DNA of 64,000 bases from UBA1563 sp041667115 (GTDB lineage Bacteria; Bacteroidota; Ignavibacteria; Ignavibacteriales; Ignavibacteriaceae): the NCBI GenBank assembly GCA_041667115.1, contig JBAYFO010000006.1, positions 30,694 to 94,693 on the forward strand. Direction: 5' to 3'. Shown in pieces: positions 43,179 to 52,441 of the stretch (position 1 is the stretch's first letter; each line of letters begins with the position of its first letter). A program made the position numbers and the translations under genes. Under the pieces are notes generated by a model, which was not told the DNA's origin, did no database searches, and saw only the letters and a program-made list of their open reading frames with translations.

Positions 43179-45933
43179 TCAGTCGAGACTTTAAAAATTT
43201 CCCAGTCAAAGAGTAATCGTTGGCGGCAATTTCTTCAGGTGTTCCGGTAGCGACAATTTCACCGCCGTTATCACCTGCCTCAGGCCCTAAATCAATAACA
43301 TAATCGGAACATTTAATCACGTCCAGATTGTGTTCAATGATTACAACCGAATTGTTTTTCTCAATCAACATTTCAAAACATTTAAGCAATTTTGAAATGT
43401 CATCGAAATGGAGCCCAGTCGTTGGTTCGTCAAAAATAAAAAGAGTATGCTTCCGGTCATGCTGGGCATTGAGATGGAGCGCTAGCTTTATCCTTTGAGC
43501 CTCGCCTCCCGAAAGTGTATTTGAGGGTTGACCAAGTTTTATATACCCCAATCCCACATCAGCAAGAACTTGCAATGACCGTACAATTTTATCATTCCCT
43601 TGAAAATGTTCCACCGCTTCATCAACGGTCATCTCCAAAACTTCAACAAGATTTTTTCCTCTGTAAGTAATTTCTCTAATTTCTTTTTTAAATCGTGTCC
43701 CTTTACAATCTTCACATTCTAAATAAATATCGGCGAGGAACTGCATCTCAACTTTGATGAATCCGTCTCCCGAACAGGTTTCGCATCTTCCGCCGGGAAC
43801 GTTGAACGAAAAGAATCCGGGCTTGTATCCGCGGGCTCGCGCCTGATGTGTAGAAGCGAAAAGTTCGCGGATCACTTCAAATGTTTTGATATAGCTTACC
43901 GGATTTGAGCGGGGAGATTTTCCTATTGGTGATTGGTCAACAATCTCAATATGATCGATGTATTGTGTTCCTTTAATCTCATCGAAGTTTCCAATTGAAG
44001 CGGGATTCATTCCAAGATATTTTGCTGTCCCTCCGTAAAGAATATCGTGGATGAGCGTACTTTTCCCTGAACCGCTTACTCCCGTAACAACAACTAATTT
44101 ATGAAGCGGAATTTCAACGTCAAGATTTTTTAGATTGTGCTCGCGAGCCCCAATAATTTTTATGGATGAAGTTATTTCTGTTTTTCTTTTTAGCGGCAAC
44201 GGGATAGATAATTTACCGGACAAATATTTTCCCGTTAATGATTTTTCATTATGAATAATTTCTTCCGCAGTTCCTTGCGCGATAATTTCTCCGCCGTGCT
44301 GCCCTGCTTTCGGACCCATATCCACAATAATATCGGCTGTCCGTATCATTTCTTCGTCATGTTCAACTACAAGAACCGAGTTACCAATGTCGCGAAGATT
44401 TTTCAAAATGCGGATAAGTTTTTCATTATCGCGCGGATGCAGCCCGATGCTCGGTTCATCTAAAACGTAAAGTGTTCCAACCAGAGCCGAACCGAGAGCC
44501 GTCGCTAGATTTATCCGTTGTGTTTCTCCTCCCGAAAGAGTTGAGCTTAACCGGTCGAGTGTTAAGTAGCTTAACCCAACGTCATTTAAAAAAGTTAAAC
44601 GGCGTTGAAGTTCTTTTAAAATCCGTTCTGCAATTTTTGTTTCATATTCCGAAAGCTCTAATTGTTTTATGAACGTAAGCGATTTATCTATCGGAAGTTT
44701 TACAATATCATAAATTGAATGACCCTGAATTTTTACTTGAAGCGCTTCTCGCCGCAGCCGGCTGCCTTTGCATGCATGACAGGTTGTATAGCCCCGGTAT
44801 TTACTTAGTAAAATGCGGATGTGCATTTTATAAGTCTTACCTTCAAGCTTTTCAAAAAATTCATCTATGCCGGTAAAATCTTTTGTCCCTTTGCGAATAA
44901 GGGTTACTGTTTCAGGACGTAAATCTTTAAAGGGGACGGTAAGAGGAATATCATAAGTTTTAGCATGTTGAACCAGTTCGCGTAAATGCTGGCTGAACTT
45001 GGGGGTTCGCCATGGTGCAATTGCTCCCTCAATCAACGTTAAATTTGGATTCGGGATAACCAAATTCATATCAACCCCAATAACTTTGCTAAACCCCTGA
45101 CAAACCGGGCAAGCGCCGAACGGATTGTTGAAAGAGAAAAAACGCGGTTCAGGCTCTTCATAGCGGATGCCGCAGCATTCGTAAAATTTGGAGAATTCTT
45201 TTTGTTCGTTCGTTTCTGCGTTGATGATTACAAGTCTTTCTTCACCTTCTTTAAAAGTTGTTTCGATGGAATCTGCAAGTTTTTCACGCAGATTTTCTTG
45301 CGTAACTTTTAACCGCTCGACCACAACACGGATATCTTTTTTTGATTTTGGATTAACGGTAGTTTCATTTAAATCATATAAATCATTTTTATAAAAAATT
45401 CTGAAAAATCCCCGTTTTTTAATTAAATCAATTTCTTCCTTTACCGTTCTTCCTTCGTGTGCGGTAAGAGGAAAAGCGAGATAGCATTTTGTCCCTTCCG
45501 CAAGTGATGCCAAAAACTGAACGACAGTTGTGGTGGTATCTTTTTTTACTTCCTTTCCGCAGTTAAAGCAGATCGTTTTACCAACCCGAGCAAACAGCAG
45601 ACGAAGATAATCGTAAACTTCCGTAGTTGTGCCAACGGTTGATCGGGTATTCTTTGATCCGGTTTTTTGTTCGATGGCAACCGCCGGACTAATGCCCGTA
45701 ATGGAATCAACGTCCGGTTTATTAATGCGTTCTAAAAATTGCCGTGCGTAAGAAGATAAGCTTTCTACATAGCGCCGCTGTCCTTCAGCATAAATAGTAT
45801 CGAACACAAGCGAGGATTTGCCGCTGCCGCTTACACCGGTAAACACGACAAGTTTGTTACTTGGAATTTCAAGATCAACATTTTTTAGGTTGTGTTGTCT
45901 TGCACCTTTTACGCGAATTATTTTTTCTACCAT
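43174..45933 (-). CDS. uvrA: UvrA, nucleotide excision repair damage-recognition ATPase
   Basis: UvrA scans DNA for bulky lesions and loads UvrB. The 919 residues hold two ABC ATPase units, with Walker A GVSGSGKSS at 33-41 and GVSGSGKST in the second, and signature motifs TLSGGETQRINLATALGS and TLSGGEAQRIKLALHL. Zinc-binding CxxC pairs are present (CFNCGKEV, CHACKGSR, CETCSGDG, CEDCKGTR). Length is slightly below the usual 930-950. It is single and faces the giant kinase across a shared terminator hairpin. Confidence 0.98.
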   Translation of the reverse strand: MVEKIIRVKGARQHNLKNVDLEIPSNKLVVFTGVSGSGKSSLVFDTIYAEGQRRYVESLSSYARQFLERINKPDVDSITGISPAVAIEQKTGSKNTRSTVGTTTEVYDYLRLLFARVGKTICFNCGKEVKKDTTTTVVQFLASLAEGTKCYLAFPLTAHEGRTVKEEIDLIKKRGFFRIFYKNDLYDLNETTVNPKSKKDIRVVVERLKVTQENLREKLADSIETTFKEGEERLVIINAETNEQKEFSKFYECCGIRYEEPEPRFFSFNNPFGACPVCQGFSKVIGVDMNLVIPNPNLTLIEGAIAPWRTPKFSQHLRELVQHAKTYDIPLTVPFKDLRPETVTLIRKGTKDFTGIDEFFEKLEGKTYKMHIRILLSKYRGYTTCHACKGSRLRREALQVKIQGHSIYDIVKLPIDKSLTFIKQLELSEYETKIAERILKELQRRLTFLNDVGLSYLTLDRLSSTLSGGETQRINLATALGSALVGTLYVLDEPSIGLHPRDNEKLIRILKNLRDIGNSVLVVEHDEEMIRTADIIVDMGPKAGQHGGEIIAQGTAEEIIHNEKSLTGKYLSGKLSIPLPLKRKTEITSSIKIIGAREHNLKNLDVEIPLHKLVVVTGVSGSGKSTLIHDILYGGTAKYLGMNPASIGNFDEIKGTQYIDHIEIVDQSPIGKSPRSNPVSYIKTFEVIRELFASTHQARARGYKPGFFSFNVPGGRCETCSGDGFIKVEMQFLADIYLECEDCKGTRFKKEIREITYRGKNLVEVLEMTVDEAVEHFQGNDKIVRSLQVLADVGLGYIKLGQPSNTLSGGEAQRIKLALHLNAQHDRKHTLFIFDEPTTGLHFDDISKLLKCFEMLIEKNNSVVIIEHNLDVIKCSDYVIDLGPEAGDNGGEIVATGTPEEIAANDYSLTGKFLKSRLK

Positions 45934-46372
45934 ACGTCCATTAACTTTTAAAAAATCTATCGGAAATATAACAAACTTTTGGCATGGTGAATTCCAACAG
46001 CATAATTAGTTATTACAGTTTTCTTTCTTTTTACGATTTTATTATTTGTGAATTTTTTGAATACTTTTGTTTTTAGATAGTTGACATGTTATCGTTCCCA
46101 TCAAAACACAGTATGAGATCTTTTCCGCAATTAAATAATCGAAAACTTCCTTCGATAATAGTAATGAAAACAAACGGAAGAAAAGGTGAAATCAGAGAGA
46201 AGTTTTTGGAGCATTTAGTTTACTTTTAGATCGGTTTCTCGTTTTTTTTTGAGTTAGTTTTGGCTTTTAAGTGAAGGAACAAACATTTTCTTCTCAAATA
46301 CAACGAAAAAGTAAACTTTTTTAGAAAATAATGTGTTATCCTAATAACACAACTGATGAATTGAGGATTTCA
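45934..46372. other. Intergenic region between divergent uvrA and the gene at 46373
   Basis: Contains a long-spaced inverted repeat AGTTTACTTTT (46217-46227) / AAAAGTAAACT (46307-46317) and a tight dyad just before the gene at 46373. The uvrA promoter side has TATATTTC on the - strand near 45961-45975, close to the Bacteroidetes -7 box. No gene is supported. Confidence 0.45.
46333..46350. promoter_or_regulatory. Perfect dyad GTGTTAT-N4-ATAACAC
   Basis: Seven-base arms separated by CCTA, 22 bases upstream of the ATG at 46373. It is well placed to be an operator, or a 5' leader hairpin, for the small gene that follows. Confidence 0.5.
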
Positions 46373-46669
46373 ATGAAAGAATTTATGGCAAGCATATCGC
46401 TCCCCGGAGTAATCTCGGAGGAATATATTGAGCTTTTACCGGCGCAGAAAGAGTACATTAGCAAACTTGTTAATCAAAAGAAAATTACTTCATACGGACT
46501 ATCGACAGAGAGGACCAAGCTCTGGATAACCTTTGCTGCGGAGTCGGAACATGAAGTTTGGCTTCTGCTTGCTGGATTCTCACTCTATAAGTATATGGAA
46601 GTTGTAATTGACGAAATGCTTCTTCACGAGAACACAAAACTGTTCTTTCCGAAGCTTTGTTATAATTGA
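46373..46669 (+). CDS. Small protein resembling YciI/muconolactone-isomerase-like domains
   Basis: A 98-residue protein. I chose the ATG at 46373 because GAGG lies 6 bases upstream and the frame then begins MKEFMASISLPG, typical of small dimeric alpha-beta barrel proteins. An upstream in-frame ATG at 46331 would overlap a dyad. The pattern (short beta, helix SEEYIELLPAQKEYISKLVN, then KITSYGLSTERTKLWITFAA, then helix) resembles muconolactone-delta-isomerase-like or YciI-like folds. Function is unknown. Confidence 0.6.
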   Translation: MKEFMASISLPGVISEEYIELLPAQKEYISKLVNQKKITSYGLSTERTKLWITFAAESEHEVWLLLAGFSLYKYMEVVIDEMLLHENTKLFFPKLCYN

Positions 46670-46691
46670 AAAACAAGGAAGAGCCCTTTAC

Positions 46692-49676
46692 TCATTGTTC
46701 TTGAAATTGAGCTTTTGGAATAGTGAAAGAGAACTTTGTTCCTTTTCCTAATTCGCTCTCTGCCCAAATAGTCCCGCCATGTTTTTCGATAAGTTCTTTA
46801 CAGAGTAAAAGTCCCAACCCTGTTCCCGATTCGTCTTTCGTTCCTTTAGTAGAAAAGTGTTCATCAATTTTGAATAATTTCAGCAAATCTTTTTCTCTTA
46901 TCCCAACTCCATTATCGGTAACAGTAATTTCGGTATGATCCGTCTTCTCAACCGAAGAAATTGAGATAAGCCCGGAATCAGTGGAGAATTTTATGGCATT
47001 AGAAACGAGATTTTGGATCACGGAATTAAGCATGTTCAAATCTGCAAAGACATAATTATTTCGCGGAACATGATTGATGAGTTTTAAATTTTTCTTTGAA
47101 GCGGTAGGATTCATCAAATTAATAACACTTTCAGCGAGATGGAATACATCAAGTTTTTCAGTATTGTACTCCATCCTTCCGGTTTGTAAACGTGACCAGT
47201 CAAGCAAGTTTTCAATCAGGCGATAAACATCTTTCGTGGTAGTGCGGAGCATTTTTAAATAATGAATTATCTGCTCGTCCGACATTTCAGAATATTCTTC
47301 CAGAAGTATTTCAGAAAGCCCGAGCAAACCCTGGAATGGACTTTTCAAATCGTGAGCAACAATAGAAAAGAATTTGTCTTTGCTTTTATTTAACTCTTTA
47401 AGTTCTTCCAAATAGATTTCAATTTTTTCATCTGCAAGTTTCCTTTCGCTGATATTTCGGAAGATACTGAGTAGATAATTTTCATCATCAGAAATTTCGA
47501 GAAATGAATTAATTTCTTCCAGCCATACAGTTGAACTATCCCAGAGTTTTAATTTCCGTTCGTAATTAAGCGGAACTGTTTTCGATTTGAGATTTTCATC
47601 TCCATTTAAGGTTAAGGCTTCCCTGAATTTTTCATCGTACACAGAAGTAAAATGTTTTCCAATGAGTTCTTCCTTCGTTTTTTTTACGATATCGCAAAAC
47701 GATTTATTTACCGAACGGATAATTCCGTTATCATCGATAACGCGCATTCCGTCAAAAGAATTTTCCCAGATAGTTCTGAAGTGGTTTTCCGATTTCCGGA
47801 TTTCCAGTTCATTATTTTTAGCCTCGGTCATATCTTCAACAATGCCCATTCCGCCGATAACTTTTTGATTGGCGTCGTAGAGTGGAGTGGTCTTAAAAAT
47901 TGTATAGATCAACGCGTTACTTGTTGATGCTTCGTACCATCCTTCAAAGGTAGCATCTTCTCCCATCAGCGCTTTTTCAATTGACGGCCAGATCGATTTA
48001 TCCCTCCAAAGGTTCAAATCTAATCCGAGGAGTTTGTCAGAAGAGGTTTGGAGCATTTGTACGAAACGTTCGTTGAATTGCGTTATTTTATATGAAGAGT
48101 CAAAAGTAAAAAATCCGATGGGGGAATGTTCGAACATGAATCGGTATTTTTCTTCGCTCTCCTTAATTTCCGACTCCAATTTTTTTAAATCACTGATATC
48201 TCTGGTTATGCCGACAATACCATTTATCGAACCATCTTTTGCAACTAAAGGGACTTTGGTAGAGGAGACCCAATGATATTTATGGTCATATGCACGAAGG
48301 ATATATTCCAATTTTCCTATCATCGGCTTGCCCGTGCGAATGATGTTCCGCTCATCTTCCAAAGCGGCGGAAGCATGGCTTTCGGGAAAGAAGTTAAAAT
48401 CTGTTTTCCCGACAGCTTCATCTTCACGTTTTAGTCCAAGCATCTTCGTTTGCGCAGCGTTAATGCGGATGAAACGGCTTTGTTTATCTTTAAAATAGAT
48501 GGTATCAGGAATTTGGTTCATCAGGTTTCGCAATAAATCACTTTCATTCTGAAGCCGTTGTTCAGCTTCTTTTCTTTCAGTGATATCATTTGCGATCACT
48601 AATATTCCATCCTTTCCTCCGGCTAAAGAAACCTTAAGTTCGTGTAACTCTAAGATTCTTTTAATGCCGTCCCGTCCGATATTTCCCACTTCTTGAACTA
48701 AAATTTCACCATTTAAAATCCGTTGAATATTTTTTCCCATATTTTTTTTTGATTCGGGACCGGTAAAAAGAGAAATTGATTTCCCGATCAGTTCTTCCGC
48801 AGTAAATCCGATTGAGTTGCAATAGGCTTTGTTTACTTCTAAAATTATTCCTTTTTCATCTTCAAGCAGGATACCAACCGGGGACATGTTGAAGAGGATA
48901 GAATAAAGTTTCTCTCCCTGGGCGAGCGTTTCCATTTCATTTTTTGTGTCGGTTATGTTTCTTGAAATGCTAACAAGTCCTTCAATTTCACCGATTCTAT
49001 TTATAAGGGGGACTTTTGTAGTAAGCATCCAAACATCTTTGCCCCCTTTAAATGATTTTAGCTGATCAATTCTGTTAAGAACCATCCTCCCGGTTTTAAG
49101 AATATCAGCGTCTTCATTGGTAACTAAATCTGTGAAGGATTGAGACACAAACCGGGAAATGTTTTTCTTGGAGGATGCTTCATCTAAAGTTCCGCCAAAG
49201 AAATCTATTAAGGACTTATTGATCTTAATGAACTCTCCCTGTCTATCTTTTATATAAATATAGTCGGGGAGATTTTGCATCAAACTATGGAAGAGATCAT
49301 TATTTAAAAACAATTTCTTTTCGATAAAGTCCCGTTCTTTTGCTGCCCTCAAAAAAATAATAATATATTTTTCTCCATCTATGTCTTCAATGATTCCCGT
49401 AAGGTCCATGGTTAAGGAAGAGCCATCGGCACAAAGAAAATGCTGCCCTGCAAGAACGGAATCGTAAGCGTACGTTTTTTTTAAGATATCAGAAAGAGGG
49501 GAGTCGGTTTTGGAGGGGAATAAAATTGAAAAGTTTTTTCCAAGTAACTCATCTTTAGCATAACCCAGTGTATCAGCTACCCGATTGTTAACTTGTATAA
49601 TTTCCCCATTCTTGGCGTCAACAATAAAAATAGTGTCGAGAGAATGTTGAAAAATTGTTTCAAAAATTTTATCCAT
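46692..49676 (-). CDS. Sensor histidine kinase with six PAS domains
   Basis: A 994-residue cytoplasmic kinase. Six PAS domains run from residue 1 to about 755 (starts marked by FETIFQHSLDTIFIV, FHSLMQNLPDYIYIK, YSILFNMSPVGILLE, LRNLMNQIPDTIYFK, YRFMFEHSPIGFFTF and FRTIWENSFDGMRVI). The DHp helix has His775 in SIVAHDLKSPFQGLLGLSE, and the ATPase domain has N box NLVSNAIKFS, G1 DNGVGIRE and G2 GTGLGLLLCKEL. The fourth PAS is strikingly like the second PAS of the kinase at 29088, and the sixth is like PAS 9 and 11 of the giant kinase. No receiver is attached. Confidence 0.92.
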   Translation of the reverse strand: MDKIFETIFQHSLDTIFIVDAKNGEIIQVNNRVADTLGYAKDELLGKNFSILFPSKTDSPLSDILKKTYAYDSVLAGQHFLCADGSSLTMDLTGIIEDIDGEKYIIIFLRAAKERDFIEKKLFLNNDLFHSLMQNLPDYIYIKDRQGEFIKINKSLIDFFGGTLDEASSKKNISRFVSQSFTDLVTNEDADILKTGRMVLNRIDQLKSFKGGKDVWMLTTKVPLINRIGEIEGLVSISRNITDTKNEMETLAQGEKLYSILFNMSPVGILLEDEKGIILEVNKAYCNSIGFTAEELIGKSISLFTGPESKKNMGKNIQRILNGEILVQEVGNIGRDGIKRILELHELKVSLAGGKDGILVIANDITERKEAEQRLQNESDLLRNLMNQIPDTIYFKDKQSRFIRINAAQTKMLGLKREDEAVGKTDFNFFPESHASAALEDERNIIRTGKPMIGKLEYILRAYDHKYHWVSSTKVPLVAKDGSINGIVGITRDISDLKKLESEIKESEEKYRFMFEHSPIGFFTFDSSYKITQFNERFVQMLQTSSDKLLGLDLNLWRDKSIWPSIEKALMGEDATFEGWYEASTSNALIYTIFKTTPLYDANQKVIGGMGIVEDMTEAKNNELEIRKSENHFRTIWENSFDGMRVIDDNGIIRSVNKSFCDIVKKTKEELIGKHFTSVYDEKFREALTLNGDENLKSKTVPLNYERKLKLWDSSTVWLEEINSFLEISDDENYLLSIFRNISERKLADEKIEIYLEELKELNKSKDKFFSIVAHDLKSPFQGLLGLSEILLEEYSEMSDEQIIHYLKMLRTTTKDVYRLIENLLDWSRLQTGRMEYNTEKLDVFHLAESVINLMNPTASKKNLKLINHVPRNNYVFADLNMLNSVIQNLVSNAIKFSTDSGLISISSVEKTDHTEITVTDNGVGIREKDLLKLFKIDEHFSTKGTKDESGTGLGLLLCKELIEKHGGTIWAESELGKGTKFSFTIPKAQFQEQ

Positions 49677-49866
49677 ATAAACCTAGATGCCTTATGTGTA
49701 CTCCGCTTTTATACTTTTTAAGATAATTTTCATTCGCATTCTTTTAAAGAAATGTTTTGCTTCTTCCGGCATTTTTTGAAAACTTAAACCGGACAGCGTA
49801 GATTAATAATCGAAAATAATTTGATAAACTTAAGCAAAATTGTTCAAACGAAACTATTTTCACTCG

Positions 49867-50892
49867 CTAGTGAAAAACACCTTTAATAGATTTACCGCAA
49901 TTAGGGCAGCTATTCTCTCTAAGGTTCATGCGCAGAACAGTATGCCAATCCCTTTCAATTAATTTTGTGTTACACGTTGGACAAAATGTTGTTTGTCCTT
50001 CTTTATTGTGAATATTTCCGATATAGCAGTACTTTATTCCGTTTTGCAACGCGGTTTTTCTTGCGCTCAAGAGTGTTTCCGGCGGCGTTTTGGGTCTGTT
50101 GACTAATTTAAAATCAGGATGAAATGCGGTAAAATGAAGTGGTACTTCGTCACCGAGATTTTCCAAAATCCATTCAGTCATGCGTTTTATTTCATCTGGC
50201 GAATCATTTTCTTCCGGTATCAGCAGCGTTGTAATTTCCAACCAAACATTCGTTTCATTTTTTAACCAGAGCAAAGTTTCAAGAATATTATGCAAATGAG
50301 AAGAAGTAAGTTTATAATAAAAAGTTTCGGAGAAGGATTTTAAATCTACATTGGCTGCATCAATAAACTGATAAACTTCTTTTCTGGCTTGTTTATCGAT
50401 GTATCCGGCAGTAACTATAACCGATTTAATGTTTTCTCCCCGGGCAATTTTGGAAATATCAATTACGTATTCTCCGAAAATTGTAGGATCGTTGTAAGTA
50501 AAGGCAATTGAAGGGATGGAGTGTTTTTTTGCAAGTTGAACAACGTCTTCCGGTGAAGCGTAGAGAGAATTGCTATCATCAAGGCTGGCTTTGCTCATCG
50601 TCCAGTTTTGACAGAATTTACAGCCGAGATTACACCCGGCAGTTCCGAAACTTAAGATTTCACTTCCCGGCAAAAAATGGTTTAGTGGCTTTTTCTCAAT
50701 GGGATCAATTGCAAATCCGGTTGGTCTGCCATATCCAAGTGAATAAAGTTTGCCGCCGATATTTTTTCTGATAAAGCAAAATCCGTTTTGTCCCTCACCT
50801 ATCGTACAGTAGCGGGGACAAAGGGTACAGAGCAGTTTTGTTCCTTCGGGTTGCCACCATTTTGCTTCATATAGGGTCTGTTCATTTTTCAT
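49867..50892 (-). CDS. amrS: AmmeMemoRadiSam-type radical SAM enzyme (AmrS)
   Basis: A 341-residue radical SAM protein related to pyruvate-formate-lyase activases. The cluster motif is C87-x3-C91-x2-C94 in GCNLGCKFCQNW. An N-terminal LCPRYCTIGEGQNGFC segment with extra cysteines and a C-terminal zinc-ribbon-like pair (CPTCNTK, CPNCGKS) are typical of the AmmeMemoRadiSam family. The usual partner genes (MEMO-like and AMMECR1-like) are not adjacent here. The reaction is not established, so the symbol is a family label. Confidence 0.85.
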   Translation of the reverse strand: MKNEQTLYEAKWWQPEGTKLLCTLCPRYCTIGEGQNGFCFIRKNIGGKLYSLGYGRPTGFAIDPIEKKPLNHFLPGSEILSFGTAGCNLGCKFCQNWTMSKASLDDSNSLYASPEDVVQLAKKHSIPSIAFTYNDPTIFGEYVIDISKIARGENIKSVIVTAGYIDKQARKEVYQFIDAANVDLKSFSETFYYKLTSSHLHNILETLLWLKNETNVWLEITTLLIPEENDSPDEIKRMTEWILENLGDEVPLHFTAFHPDFKLVNRPKTPPETLLSARKTALQNGIKYCYIGNIHNKEGQTTFCPTCNTKLIERDWHTVLRMNLRENSCPNCGKSIKGVFH

Positions 50893-50991
50893 TTTTTTTC
50901 AAACGTAAATTAAGGCTTTCAATTTCTAAAAAGAAACAGCGAAAATAAAAGAGAGACGCCGAAAGTTCCGGCATTTCAATCTTGCTTTTCT

Positions 50992-50999
50992 TATATTTG
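50992..50999 (+). promoter_or_regulatory. Bacteroidetes-type -7 box (TATATTTG)
   Basis: Matches TAnnTTTG and lies about 37 bases before the ATG of the SpoIID-like gene at 51036, a sensible promoter distance. No good -33 TTTG at the published spacing was seen. Confidence 0.4.
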
Positions 51000-51035
51000 C
51001 ACGGAAATCTTTTTTAAACATCACAAGTTATAAAT

Positions 51036-52385
51036 ATGAACGAACCTAAAATCAGCGTCGGAATTCTTTTTGAAAAAACGATAAAATTTGAATTGCACGG
51101 CAACTTCCGCATAAAAGGAAGCCAGCAGTTCTTAAGTGGAATTTGTAAAGCCAAAGTTATAAATGATAAAATTGAATTAATCAAGAACGATACGTCAATG
51201 CAATTTGCAGATGAACTTATCCTGGTTCCATCCAATCACGCCACCGAGCATTTTACCCTAAAGGATGTTACTATAGGCGTGAAATTTCATTGGGAAAGAA
51301 AAGAGAAGCAAAGTTTCCAGGGATGGTTAAAACTGCTTCGTATCGGGAATAAAATTCATGCTATAAACATTGTTCCGCTGGAAGAATATCTTACAAGCGT
51401 GATCTCTTCTGAAATGAGTGCAAAAGGAACGCTGCAATTATTAAAAGCTCATGCTATTGTTTCCAGAAGCTGGGTTATGGCGCAACTGGTAAAAGCAAAA
51501 AAAATTAAAAAAGAAAATCTTATCTATGAAACCGGGAATAAAAACGAAGATGAACTTATTCGTTGGTACGACCGCGAAGACCATGAACACTTTGATGTTT
51601 GTGCCGACGACCATTGTCAACGGTATCAGGGGATAACGAAAATCTATACCGATATTTCAAAGCAGGCTGTGAACGAGACCCGCGGATTAATCTTGGTGAG
51701 CAACGATGAACCCGGTCAGATTTGCGATGCACGCTTTTCAAAATCTTGCGGCGGTATCTCGGAAGCATTTGAAAATGTTTGGGAACCCCTCCATTTCAAC
51801 TATCTCATTCCTGTTGTTGATTATAAATACGAACCTGAAAACTATACGATCGATTTTTCAAAAGAACGGAATGCACGGAAATGGATACTTTCTTCTCCTC
51901 CCGCTTTTTGCAACACAACAGACAAGCAAGTACTCTCTCAAGTGCTTATTGATTTCGATCAGGAGACAACTGATTTTTATAGATGGAAAGTTGAATATAC
52001 CCAGACCGAGATTGCTTCGTTAATAAAAGAGAAAAGCGGAATTGATTTTGGTGAAATTCTGGATTTTGTTCCAATTGAACGGGGAGCTTCTGCCCGCTTA
52101 ATAAAATTGAAAATAGTGGGCTCAAAAAAAACAATGATCATCGGAAAGGAATTAGAAATCCGGAAACTGCTTTCTAAATCACATTTATATAGTTCGGCAA
52201 TTGTGTTTGATAAGTTGGATGAAGTAAATGGTATTCCTCAAAAATTTATTCTCCATGGTGCCGGTTGGGGACACGGGGTCGGGCTTTGTCAAATCGGAGC
52301 CGCGTTAATGGCTCAGTCGGGATTCTTTTTTGATGAAATACTTTCACACTATTATAAAAACACAACGCTAAAAAAGGATTATTAA
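51036..52385 (+). CDS. SpoIID/LytB-domain protein
   Basis: A 449-residue protein of the SpoIID family, whose known members cleave denuded peptidoglycan glycan strands or modify amidases. The domain is marked by LEEYLTSVISSEMSAKGTLQ, LKAHAIVSRSWV, FSKSCGGISEAFENVW and the end AGWGHGVGLCQIGAALMAQ. No signal peptide is evident at the N-terminus, which starts MNEPKISVGILF, so export is unclear. Insertions between the blocks are longer than in B. subtilis SpoIID. Downstream genes (GT4, HisN-like) run in the same direction. Confidence 0.88.
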   Translation: MNEPKISVGILFEKTIKFELHGNFRIKGSQQFLSGICKAKVINDKIELIKNDTSMQFADELILVPSNHATEHFTLKDVTIGVKFHWERKEKQSFQGWLKLLRIGNKIHAINIVPLEEYLTSVISSEMSAKGTLQLLKAHAIVSRSWVMAQLVKAKKIKKENLIYETGNKNEDELIRWYDREDHEHFDVCADDHCQRYQGITKIYTDISKQAVNETRGLILVSNDEPGQICDARFSKSCGGISEAFENVWEPLHFNYLIPVVDYKYEPENYTIDFSKERNARKWILSSPPAFCNTTDKQVLSQVLIDFDQETTDFYRWKVEYTQTEIASLIKEKSGIDFGEILDFVPIERGASARLIKLKIVGSKKTMIIGKELEIRKLLSKSHLYSSAIVFDKLDEVNGIPQKFILHGAGWGHGVGLCQIGAALMAQSGFFFDEILSHYYKNTTLKKDY

Positions 52386-52441
52386 AGTAAATTATTATTT
52401 CGCGGAACTAATCACTAAAAACCGATGACTGAAAACTCACG

